7,370 nucleotides of DNA. It comes from Verrucomicrobiia bacterium. Its GTDB lineage: Bacteria; Verrucomicrobiota; Verrucomicrobiae; Limisphaerales; UBA11358. The DNA lies in contig JASHZU010000476.1 of assembly GCA_030042375.1 (NCBI GenBank), positions 1 to 7,370 on the forward strand, in the 5' to 3' direction. Below the pieces are notes generated by a model that saw only the letters and a list, made by a program, of their open reading frames with translations, was not told the origin of the DNA and made no database searches. The first letter of the stretch is position 1; every line of letters starts with the position of its first letter. The position numbers were made by a program, and so were the translations under genes. This document shows, in pieces, positions 1-5,594 of this stretch.

Positions 1-251
1 TTCGCGCCAAACCGCATGGCAAATATATTCTCATTTGCTGGCATCATGAGGCGATTCCCGATCTGCTTCAGGCACTGGGCGCCAATCCGGACAAGCTGCT
101 CCCGAAAGGCAAATGGCCCGGCGAAGTCTTTGGATGGGTAATCCAGTTGCGATATGATGACCATGGACAATTGGCGGCAGCCAAAGTCATCAATGAAAAT
201 CTCATGCCGGATGACGCCGGGATGCAGGATGATCCTGTCCCCATTCCTTGA
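1..251 (+). CDS. Histidine phosphatase-like protein, C-terminal fragment
   Basis: The reading frame is open from the window edge (first full codon at 3) and stops with TGA at 249-251, giving about 82 residues of the C-terminus. The visible part contains a Trp-His-His motif after a short hydrophobic beta-strand (KYILICWHH), then a helix IPDLLQALGA and a Trp-Pro-x-x-Val-Phe segment. From memory, this order (strand, WHH, 'IP.L...LG', 'WP..VFD.V') matches the C-terminal half of histidine phosphatase (phosphoglycerate mutase-like) proteins, where a histidine here is the second catalytic histidine. The usual Asp after VF is Gly in this copy. The N-terminal RHG motif lies outside the window, so activity and substrate cannot be judged. 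The next gene starts 3 bases after the stop, suggesting co-transcription. The family call is moderately sure. Confidence 0.6.
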   Translation, partial: RAKPHGKYILICWHHEAIPDLLQALGANPDKLLPKGKWPGEVFGWVIQLRYDDHGQLAAAKVINENLMPDDAGMQDDPVPIP

Positions 252-254
252 GCC

Positions 255-716
255 ATGAACGAACCGCCTCCCATCCCGCCCATGGCTCCGCTGCCGGCAA
301 ACCAGCGGAGTGTGGATGAGGACCATTTGAATTTACTGTCGATTTTCTATTTCGTTTCCGCCGGCCTTTCGTTTTTTGGGATTCTCGCTCTGTTTGCGGA
401 TTACGTGTTTCTCCATTTTTTCTTTTCCAACCCGGTATTTATGGGGAATCAAAAAGGAGGCCCGCCGCCGGAAGCGGTCTTCGGATTTTTCCTGGTCTTT
501 TTTATGTTTTTCGGCGCGCTGCTGGTGCTTTTGGCCATCCTGAATGTGATGACCGGATTCTTTTTGCGGGAGCGAAAGCACCGCACATTCTCACTGGTCA
601 TCGCGGCCATTGATTGCATGCAATTTCCGCTGGGAACGGCCCTCGGCGTGTTTACGATTATCGTCCTGTCGCGGGAATCAGTGCGGAAACTATACGAAGC
701 AAACGGATATCGTTGA
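255..716 (+). CDS. Small integral membrane protein of unknown function
   Basis: The product has 153 residues. A proline-rich cytoplasm-like N-terminus (1-20) is followed by long hydrophobic stretches at about 25-57 (one or two helices), 75-105 and 111-138, then a short charged tail (SRESVRKLYE). The pattern 'HLNLLSIFYFVSAGLSFFGIL', an Arg-rich turn after the central helix, a conserved-looking 'IDCMQFPLGTALGVFTIIVLSR' region and the closing RESVRKLYE resembles an unnamed bacterial membrane protein family I recall from Verrucomicrobia and Proteobacteria. No function is known to me. The ATG at 255 is 3 bases after the stop of the preceding gene, and no Shine-Dalgarno is visible, so translation is probably coupled. 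The coding assignment is firm; the role is unknown. Confidence 0.8.
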   Translation: MNEPPPIPPMAPLPANQRSVDEDHLNLLSIFYFVSAGLSFFGILALFADYVFLHFFFSNPVFMGNQKGGPPPEAVFGFFLVFFMFFGALLVLLAILNVMTGFFLRERKHRTFSLVIAAIDCMQFPLGTALGVFTIIVLSRESVRKLYEANGYR

Positions 717-750
717 GCGCCCGCCGCCGGCCCCAAAAAACCGGCTTCGA

Positions 751-1287
751 TTATTTGTCAACAATACCGCGATTATCAATTTCCTCGATAAACATGACCT
801 GGTGGGACTTCCAAAAGGCTTCATAAGTGCGCGCCAAATCGTTGGCCGTGTAATTGGTATAGACGTTCAATGTCCACCACCAGCCCGGTTTGTAAATCGT
901 CGTGCCCTGACCCCAGACTTCCACCCTTCGATAACCGAGTATGTACGAGTTTGTGTGGAGGACACTGCCAAATTGGCTCACCGGGTCATCGTTCGAAAGC
1001 ACCTGCCATGTTTCGGTCGGCACTACCTGCCCTTTCTCAGTGTGCAAGTAATCCTTCGTTTTCGCAGAGGGAGTCCAAAATTCCAACTGTCGTGATTCCG
1101 GCAACGTGATGCTGTTGCCGTTGGTATCGATGAGCAGGGGCTTCCAAAGCCGTCGTGCTTCCGGGCGCGGGGAAGTCAAATAAGCGACAATGACAATTGT
1201 GGCACAAATGCACACCACGGAAATGGTACTGAACATTACCGCCGGCGCGGCAGAGCCCTCTTCGTTTTTTTTAGACGGTTCATTCAT
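751..1287 (-). CDS. Single-pass membrane-anchored protein, unknown function
   Basis: The product has 178 residues and is not recognised. A polar N-terminus (1-16, with KK and EE) is followed by one hydrophobic segment at about 17-38 (APAVMFSTISVVCICATIVI) and then a soluble domain. This arrangement suggests a signal anchor with the C-terminal domain outside the inner membrane. The soluble part is rich in aromatic residues: a Trp-Trp-Trp run at 136-138, an FW at 70-71, several Tyr, and an Asn/Thr-rich 'NVYTNYTANDLARTYEAF' near the end. No lipobox and no catalytic motif are seen. The ATG at 1287 is preceded by an AT-rich stretch without Shine-Dalgarno. The gene stands alone: it is convergent with the membrane protein ending at 716 and divergent from the aminotransferase. 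Coding status rests on an uninterrupted frame and a plausible protein composition. Confidence 0.7.
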   Translation of the reverse strand: MNEPSKKNEEGSAAPAVMFSTISVVCICATIVIVAYLTSPRPEARRLWKPLLIDTNGNSITLPESRQLEFWTPSAKTKDYLHTEKGQVVPTETWQVLSNDDPVSQFGSVLHTNSYILGYRRVEVWGQGTTIYKPGWWWTLNVYTNYTANDLARTYEAFWKSHQVMFIEEIDNRGIVDK

Positions 1288-1456
1288 AAATTTTTAGATT
1301 GTTTTTCCGCCAATGCAGCCCTGTCCAGTCGCTAATCCTATACTAATGCCTTTTTTTGTCCAGAAAAGTTTAAGCCGTTTTTTGACGGGGGAGGACGAAC
1401 CATTTCCATTCCTCTCTTGAATTTCGCCCGTTTGGGGGTAAATTTCCCGCCGCTCA
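1288..1456. promoter_or_regulatory. Divergent intergenic region between 751-1287 and the aminotransferase
   Basis: This is 169 bases between divergently transcribed genes, so promoters for both must lie here or just inside. It is more AT-rich than the flanking genes and contains several homopolymeric T and A runs. On the plus strand the best candidate pair is TTGAAT (1417-1422) and TAAATT (1439-1444). On the minus strand a TGGACA (complement of 1322-1327) begins 40 bases before the start at 1287, but the box 17 bases downstream of it is poor (AAACAA). No RNA gene or riboswitch fold was recognised. Confidence 0.4.
1417..1444 (+). promoter_or_regulatory. Candidate promoter of the aminotransferase gene
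   Basis: TTGAAT at 1417-1422 (4 of 6 to TTGACA) and TAAATT at 1439-1444 (4 of 6 to TATAAT) are 16 bases apart. The -10-like box ends 12 bases before the ATG at 1457, which would give a leader of only about 5 bases. No Shine-Dalgarno sits before the start, consistent with a near-leaderless message. The match is modest, and the call gains weight mainly from the same geometry upstream of the PqiA-like gene. Confidence 0.3.
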
Positions 1457-2635
1457 ATGATGAATTATAAAATCTCTAAAGGCGCCGCCTCGCTGTCGCC
1501 ATCGCTGACTCTGGCGATCGACGCCAGGGCCAAGGCCATGAAATCCGCCGGCGAAGACGTTGTGGGCTTCGGCGCGGGTGAACCGGATTTTGACACGCCG
1601 CAGCATATCAAAGATGCCGCGGCCAAGGCGCTTGCTGCCGGTTTCACCAAATACACGCCCAGCAGCGGCATCCCGGAATTGCGCGAAGCTATCGCCGAAA
1701 AATTCAAGCGCGAGAACGGCCTGACCTACAAGCCGTCGCAGGTCATCGTCTCAAACGGCGGCAAGCATTCCTGCTACAACGTCATCCTCGCGACGTGCGA
1801 AGCGGGGGATGAAGTCGTCATCCCCGCCCCCTACTGGCTGAGCTATCCTGAAATGGTCAAGCTCGCAGGCGCGAAGCCGGTCATCGTGGAGACGACCGAC
1901 AAAACCGAATTTAAGGTCACGCCTGAGCAATTGCGCAAGGCCATCACGCCAAACACGCGGCTGTTCATTTTGAATTCGCCGAGCAATCCCACCGGGTCGG
2001 TTTACACCCCCGAGGAAATCAAGGCGCTGGGCGATATTTGCGTGGAGAAAAACGTCCTCATCATGAGCGACGAAATCTATGAGCATTTGCTGTATGATGG
2101 AGCGAAAGTGAAAAGCGTCGCGAGCTTCTCGCCTGCGCATTTCGAGCATACCATCATCGTCCACGGCTTTGCGAAAGCGTGGAGTATGACCGGCTGGCGC
2201 CTGGGATTTCTCGCCGCGCCGGAACCAATTGCCAAAGCGATTGACGCCGTGCAATCGCACAGCACCAGCAACCCCTGCTCGTTTGCCCAGAAAGGCGGCG
2301 TCGCCGCCCTCACCGGCCCGCAGGACCATCTGAAATTTTGGCTCGCGGAATTTGACAAGCGCCGCCGCTTCGCGCACCAGAAATTAAATTCCATCCCGGG
2401 AATTTCCTGCGTGAACGCCAAAGGCGCGTTCTATCTGTTCCCGAACATCTCCAGGACCGGCCTCAAGTCGTCCGATTTCTGTGCGAAATTGCTCGATGCG
2501 GAAAAGGTCGCCGCGGTGCCGGGCATTGCCTTCGGCGCGGACGATTACATCCGCCTCAGCTATGCCACCGGCATGGCCAACATCGAAAAAGGGCTCGAAC
2601 GGATTGAGAAATTCTGCAAGACGCTGGTGAAGTAA
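1457..2635 (+). CDS. aspC: Class I PLP-dependent aminotransferase (aspartate/prephenate type)
   Basis: This 392-residue fold-type I aminotransferase is very similar along its length to the Thermus/Bacillus-type (subgroup Ib) aspartate aminotransferases as I recall them. Visible landmarks are GAGEPDFDTP (39-48), a glycine-lysine GGKHS loop (101-105) whose Lys103 aligns with a Thermus lysine that recognises the substrate side-chain carboxylate, aromatic Tyr126-Trp127, SPSNPTG with Asn177, SDEIYEHLLYDG with Asp205 and Tyr208, KAWSMTGWRLGF with Schiff-base Lys240 and phosphate-binding Arg248, and Arg366 in YIRLSYA for the alpha-carboxylate. It should transfer amino groups between aspartate or glutamate and 2-oxoacids in the cytosol. 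Some subgroup Ib members also act on prephenate in Tyr/Phe synthesis, which cannot be settled here. The length is normal. The start could be 1457 or the adjacent ATG at 1460. The gene appears monocistronic. Confidence 0.93.
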   Translation: MMNYKISKGAASLSPSLTLAIDARAKAMKSAGEDVVGFGAGEPDFDTPQHIKDAAAKALAAGFTKYTPSSGIPELREAIAEKFKRENGLTYKPSQVIVSNGGKHSCYNVILATCEAGDEVVIPAPYWLSYPEMVKLAGAKPVIVETTDKTEFKVTPEQLRKAITPNTRLFILNSPSNPTGSVYTPEEIKALGDICVEKNVLIMSDEIYEHLLYDGAKVKSVASFSPAHFEHTIIVHGFAKAWSMTGWRLGFLAAPEPIAKAIDAVQSHSTSNPCSFAQKGGVAALTGPQDHLKFWLAEFDKRRRFAHQKLNSIPGISCVNAKGAFYLFPNISRTGLKSSDFCAKLLDAEKVAAVPGIAFGADDYIRLSYATGMANIEKGLERIEKFCKTLVK

Positions 2636-2640
2636 TTCTC

Positions 2641-2661
2641 CCGGCGGGTTGTCAACGCCGG
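2641..2661. repeat. Perfect inverted repeat around the -35 box (operator or terminator candidate)
   Basis: CCGGCG (2641-2646) and CGCCGG (2656-2661) form a perfect 6-base dyad with a 9-base centre that contains the whole TTGTCA -35 box (2649-2654). It begins 5 bases after the aminotransferase stop. There is no T-run after it, so it is a poor intrinsic terminator by itself. Its position over the -35 element fits an operator equally well. The role is inferred. Confidence 0.4.
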
Positions 2662-2677
2662 CTGCCTCCACTATAAT
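2649..2677 (+). promoter_or_regulatory. Sigma70-type promoter of the PqiA-like gene
   Basis: TTGTCA (2649-2654, 5 of 6) and a perfect TATAAT (2672-2677) are separated by the optimal 17 bases. Transcription would be expected to begin near 2684-2685, only 4-5 bases before the ATG at 2689. No Shine-Dalgarno could fit in that leader. This is the best promoter match in the window. It implies that the gene is transcribed on its own and not only by read-through from the aminotransferase. Confidence 0.6.
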
Positions 2678-2688
2678 TTGGCGCAGCT

Positions 2689-3195
2689 ATGGCCAAAAGC
2701 CCTGCACTCATCACCGTCAATCTGCATGCGGGTTGCACGATTATCCTGATGCTTATCGCCTCGATGAGCTGTTTTGTCGCGGGCATCTTCCTTCCCTTCA
2801 CCGTCGTCAACAAACTCTGGCTGTTCAATAACCAGATTTCGGTTTATCGCGGCCTGATCGTGCTTTGGAGTGCGGGCGAACTCTTCCTTTTTTTAATCCT
2901 CTTTGTTTTCACCATTTGTTTCCCCTTCGTGAAAATCAACGCGCTGCTCGCGCTCTGGCTGTATCCCGGCCTCACGCCGGACCAGGCCAAATCGTTTTAC
3001 AAATTCGTTTCGCACCTCGGCAAATGGTCCATGCTCGATGTGTTCGTGGTCGCGATTCTGGTGCTCACGGTGAAATCCACTGGCGTGGCCAGCATCAAAG
3101 TCAGCATCGGATTCTTCCTCTTTTTCTTTTCCGTCATGCTCACGCAATTTGCGTCCATGTGGACCGGCCGCGTCGCTTCGCGACTCGACCATTAA
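2689..3195 (+). CDS. PqiA-family (paraquat-inducible protein A) membrane protein, single domain
   Basis: The product has 168 residues and four predicted membrane helices at about 13-36, 57-81, 114-130 and 134-155. Family hallmarks are a Leu-Pro after the first helix (IFLPFT), an FPFVKI motif (78-83) closing the second helix, GKWSMLDVFVVA (111-122) at the third, and 'VMLTQFAS' in the last. These match the PqiA domain. Proteobacterial PqiA carries two such domains and works with MCE-domain PqiB in lipid transport between inner and outer membrane. This protein has one domain only, and no MCE protein is in the window. It lies 53 bases downstream of the aminotransferase and has its own promoter. 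It converges with gcvH, leaving 17 bases between stops. The family call is secure; a role in lipid or envelope homeostasis is inferred. Confidence 0.85.
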   Translation: MAKSPALITVNLHAGCTIILMLIASMSCFVAGIFLPFTVVNKLWLFNNQISVYRGLIVLWSAGELFLFLILFVFTICFPFVKINALLALWLYPGLTPDQAKSFYKFVSHLGKWSMLDVFVVAILVLTVKSTGVASIKVSIGFFLFFFSVMLTQFASMWTGRVASRLDH

Positions 3196-3212
3196 CACTC
3201 TGCCGCCGCCCC

Positions 3213-3596
3213 CTACCCTTCAACCTGCTTTTTATAAGCCTCCGGCGATAGCAACGAATTTAATTCGGCGGGATTGCTCAGCTTGATTTTGAACAGCCAG
3301 CCGCCCTTGTACGGTTCGCTGTTCACCAGCGCGGGATCATCCACGACGGTTTTGTTGGATTCCAGGATTTCCCCGCCCAGCGGCGCATAAATGTCGCTGG
3401 CGGTTTTCACCGATTCCACTACGGCGCAGGCGTCGCCCGCCTTCACTTTGCGCCCGGCTTCCGGCACCTCGACGAAGACGATGTCCGTCAACTCACTTTG
3501 CGCGTGGTCGGTAATCCCGATGGTGGCCGTGTCCCCCGCGGCCCGCACCCATTCGTGTGATGTGGTGTATTTTAAGTCAGATGGAATGTCACTCAT
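3213..3596 (-). CDS. gcvH: Glycine cleavage system H protein
   Basis: This is the lipoyl carrier of the glycine cleavage complex. It shuttles the aminomethyl group from P protein (glycine decarboxylase) to T protein and passes electrons to L protein in the cytosol. The 127-residue product has the usual N-terminal 'LKYTTSHEWV', 'IGITDHAQSELTDIVFVEVP', the lipoylation site ESVKTASD with Lys64, and the C-terminal 'PYKGGWLFKIKL'. I chose the ATG at 3594-3596 rather than the in-frame ATG 13 codons upstream (3635). It gives the standard length and a typical N-terminus, and it has a clear GGGAG (complement of 3605-3609) 8 bases upstream. The gene follows gcvT with a 70-base gap on the same strand. 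gcvP does not follow; the next gene is convergent. Confidence 0.95.
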   Translation of the reverse strand: MSDIPSDLKYTTSHEWVRAAGDTATIGITDHAQSELTDIVFVEVPEAGRKVKAGDACAVVESVKTASDIYAPLGGEILESNKTVVDDPALVNSEPYKGGWLFKIKLSNPAELNSLLSPEAYKKQVEG

Positions 3597-3604
3597 ATAA
3601 AAAT

Positions 3605-3609
3605 CTCCC
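3605..3609 (-). promoter_or_regulatory. Ribosome-binding site of gcvH
   Basis: Read on the minus strand this is GGGAG, 8 bases before the ATG at 3596. It decides the gcvH start against the upstream in-frame ATG at 3635. It is the only clear Shine-Dalgarno at a usable distance from a start in the window, and it belongs to an operon-internal gene. Confidence 0.65.
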
Positions 3610-3666
3610 GTGGACACTAACGCGGTTGCTGCCATTTCTCAAATGGAAAAAGTCATGGTCGCAGCA

Positions 3667-4794
3667 TCAAGCCGTTTTGCGGTAAATCGGCTTGGGCACA
3701 ATGACCGCCGGGAAACATTTGCCGCGGATTTCAATCTCAATTTCGCCTTTGGCCATGGCCGGCGGCACATAGCCCATGCCGATGCCAATGCCCAGCGACG
3801 GGCTTTGCGTGCCGCTGGTCACGATCCCCACCTTCGCGCCGCCCACGCAAATTGGATAATGCGGCCGCGGCGGCGCGCATTTATCCATCATCTTGAACGC
3901 CACCAGTTTCTTCCTCACGCCCTTGGCCTTTTGCTCCGCCAGGACGGCGCGCCCGATGAATTCGCCTTTGTCCAGCGAAACAAAATGCCCAAGCCCGGCT
4001 TCGATCGGCGTGGTTTGTTCATCCAGCTCATGGCCGTAAAGCGGATAGCAAACCTCCGTGCGCAGCGTATCGCGCGCGCCCAGGCCACAGGCCTTGATGC
4101 CAAACGGCTCACCGAATTTCAGGGCCTTTTCCCAAACATGCTGGATGGCACACTCGCCCCCGACCACTTCAAATCCATCCTCGCCCGTATAGCCGGTGCG
4201 CGAAACGAGCACCCCGCCGGACTCAAAAGGAAACTCCGCAATCTCGTTTTTCTTCAAGTCAGTCACGTGATGCACGCGCATGGCGGCGCAGGATTCGCTG
4301 GGAATGCAATCGTTGATGAAATCCTTCACGCGCGGGCCCTGGATGGCGACCGCATCATAATTATGCGAAGCGTCCGTGAGGTTCACTTCACTGCGGCGTG
4401 GAAACTTTTCCCATTGCGCCTTCAGCCAGGCGACATCCGCCTCGGTGCGCGACGCATTCACCACCAGGAAATAAATGTCCGTGGAAAGTTTGTAGGCGTA
4501 CAAATCATCGATCGTTCCGCCGTGTTCATTGCACATCAACGTGTATTGGCCCTCGCCCGACGCCAGCTTGCGGAGATCATTGGTCAAAACGCTGTTAAGA
4601 AATTCTTCCGACGCCGCGCCGCAGGCGGTCACTTCGCCCATGTGCGAGATGTCGAAAACCCCCGCGGCATTGCGGACGGCCAGATGCTCGGCAATCAGTC
4701 CCGAATAGTGGACCGGCATATCCCATCCGCCGAAATCGATGAGGCGCGCGCCCAACTTCTGATGCGCGGAAAAAAGCGCGGTGCGTTTTAACAT
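3667..4794 (-). CDS. gcvT: Glycine cleavage system T protein (aminomethyltransferase)
   Basis: The 375-residue product transfers the methylene group from aminomethyl-lipoyl H protein to tetrahydrofolate, releasing ammonia and 5,10-methylene-THF. Family landmarks in order are FGGWDMPVHY (21-30), AEHLAVRNAAGVFDISHMGE (35-54), GGTIDDLYAYKL (92-103, which includes the catalytic-type Asp pair 96-97), IQGPRVKDF (151-159), RTGYTGEDGFE (199-209), CGLGARDTLRTE (236-247) and TSGTQSPSLG (326-335). The length is normal for a bacterial GcvT, and nothing essential appears missing. The ATG at 4794 has no Shine-Dalgarno and lies 9 bases after the stop of the DUF1080 lipoprotein gene, so transcription with that gene is likely. 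A TACAAT overlapping that gene's stop (complement of 4806-4811) could also serve as a -10 box. gcvH follows. Confidence 0.96.
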   Translation of the reverse strand: MLKRTALFSAHQKLGARLIDFGGWDMPVHYSGLIAEHLAVRNAAGVFDISHMGEVTACGAASEEFLNSVLTNDLRKLASGEGQYTLMCNEHGGTIDDLYAYKLSTDIYFLVVNASRTEADVAWLKAQWEKFPRRSEVNLTDASHNYDAVAIQGPRVKDFINDCIPSESCAAMRVHHVTDLKKNEIAEFPFESGGVLVSRTGYTGEDGFEVVGGECAIQHVWEKALKFGEPFGIKACGLGARDTLRTEVCYPLYGHELDEQTTPIEAGLGHFVSLDKGEFIGRAVLAEQKAKGVRKKLVAFKMMDKCAPPRPHYPICVGGAKVGIVTSGTQSPSLGIGIGMGYVPPAMAKGEIEIEIRGKCFPAVIVPKPIYRKTA

Positions 4795-4803
4795 TTGCGG
4801 AAA

Positions 4804-5490
4804 TTATTGTAGCGGCTCCAAAGTGAGCTGGCGGATTTCGATATCGCCGCCTTCGCTTTGGATGCCGATGTAGCCGGACGCGAGATTGCAGCCGGTGATT
4901 TGGTTCATCGCCTTGCCATTCACAAACAGGCTGACGTTGTTGCTGACACAGAAAACCAGGTTGGTGCCCCATTCGCCGACGGGATTTTCATTGGGCGGAC
5001 CTAGTTGCGGAATCGTGAACGTTTTCTTGCCGACCTGATGGCCGTCCGAGTTGGCGCCGCCTTCCAAAATGATGTCCCCCTGGTGCTGGTAAAGCCCCTG
5101 GCATTGGACACATTCCGGGAAAACTTTGTCCGGCGGCACGATATGGACCAAAATGCCCGTGTTATTCACCTTCGGGTTCGGGTCCAGTTTCACAAAGCGC
5201 CACACACAGGTCAGCTTGTAATCGTGATATGTCTGCGTCGTGCGGATGTAACCCAAAGGATGGCCCGTGCAACGAATCACGCCATCGCCCACGCTCCAGG
5301 TCTGCATCGGGTCGGCATCGCCCTTCATGACAAACGTCCAGCCATCGAAATTCGCGCCGTTGAAAAGTTGAACTGCTGCGGTCGCCGATTGTGCTGGTTT
5401 CCCCGCATCGTCCTGGGCGGTTTTGCATCCGGTAACGAAAAGGGCGATGGAAAAAATCGCGGCGAACAAAAGATTTGTGGCAGTTTTCAC
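4804..5490 (-). CDS. DUF1080 / 3-keto-disaccharide hydrolase-family lipoprotein (paralogue A)
   Basis: Read from a GTG at 5490, this 228-residue protein begins with a lipoprotein signal peptide (VKTATNLLFAAIFSIALFVTG, then lipidated Cys22). A DUF1080 (PF06439) concanavalin A-like domain fills the rest. Landmarks are LFNGANFDGW (42-51), a 'TWSVGDGVIRCTG' strand pair, YHDYKL (88-93), NTGILVH (110-116), PECVQCQG, GEWGTN (172-177), SLFVNGK and the closing GGDIEIRQLTLEPL. The family is linked to cleavage of 3-keto-glycosides; the substrate here is unknown. I prefer the GTG because it aligns exactly with the ATG of paralogue B, including the upstream bases. Longer in-frame starts add an N-terminus that hides the signal peptide. 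Four cysteines besides the lipobox (74, 127, 181, 201) match B. gcvT starts 9 bases downstream. Confidence 0.88.
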   Translation of the reverse strand: MKTATNLLFAAIFSIALFVTGCKTAQDDAGKPAQSATAAVQLFNGANFDGWTFVMKGDADPMQTWSVGDGVIRCTGHPLGYIRTTQTYHDYKLTCVWRFVKLDPNPKVNNTGILVHIVPPDKVFPECVQCQGLYQHQGDIILEGGANSDGHQVGKKTFTIPQLGPPNENPVGEWGTNLVFCVSNNVSLFVNGKAMNQITGCNLASGYIGIQSEGGDIEIRQLTLEPLQ

Positions 5491-5508
5491 GCGCGAAGCA
5501 TTGCGACA

Positions 5509-5525
5509 CTCACGGCATAAGTCAA
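5509..5525 (-). promoter_or_regulatory. Candidate leaderless promoter of DUF1080 gene A (-35 at 5520-5525)
   Basis: On the minus strand TTGACT (complement of 5520-5525) begins exactly 35 bases before the GTG start at 5490. At a 17-base spacing the -10 position reads AATGCT (complement of 5497-5502), a weak match that keeps A at position 2 and T at position 6. Transcription would begin at or next to the start codon. The same TTGACTT, at the same distance and followed by TTCGC before the start, occurs upstream of paralogue B. Confidence 0.4.
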
Positions 5526-5535
5526 GAGAGCGTTC

Positions 5536-5552
5536 TGAGGCCGAAGGCCTCA
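5536..5552 (-). terminator. Stem-loop after the PagL-like gene
   Basis: TGAGGCC and GGCCTCA form a perfect 7-base stem around a 3-base loop (TTC on the minus strand), about 40 bases after the stop of the PagL-like gene. No T-run follows on either strand, so termination would be weak or factor-assisted. It also lies just upstream of the candidate -35 box for DUF1080 gene A. The terminator role is inferred from position. Confidence 0.4.
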
Positions 5553-5594
5553 ACCATCGCAGCCGAAAGGACGGACACGCATAGCCCGGATGAT

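Noticed and set aside
726..745. GCCGG ... CCGGC inverted repeat between the convergent genes ending at 716 and 751
   Set aside because: The stem is only 5 bases with a 10-base loop, and the A/T run is in the loop rather than after the stem, so it is not a credible terminator.
610..1095. 161-codon plus-strand open frame overlapping the end of the 255-716 gene and antisense to 751-1287
   Set aside because: It overlaps two better-supported genes in other frames and its composition shows no domain or signal.
1751..2377. 208-codon minus-strand open frame inside the aminotransferase gene
   Set aside because: It is a low-complexity Arg-rich shadow of a gene with complete family motifs.
3597..3635. 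13-codon N-terminal extension of gcvH from the ATG at 3635
   Set aside because: The extension is not typical of GcvH, and the Shine-Dalgarno at 3605-3609 points to the ATG at 3596.
3610..4791. 393-codon open frame on the plus strand, almost fully antisense to gcvT
   Set aside because: It is Arg/His/Ala-rich with no recognisable domain, and it mirrors gcvT, whose motifs are intact throughout. It is a shadow frame of a GC-rich gene.
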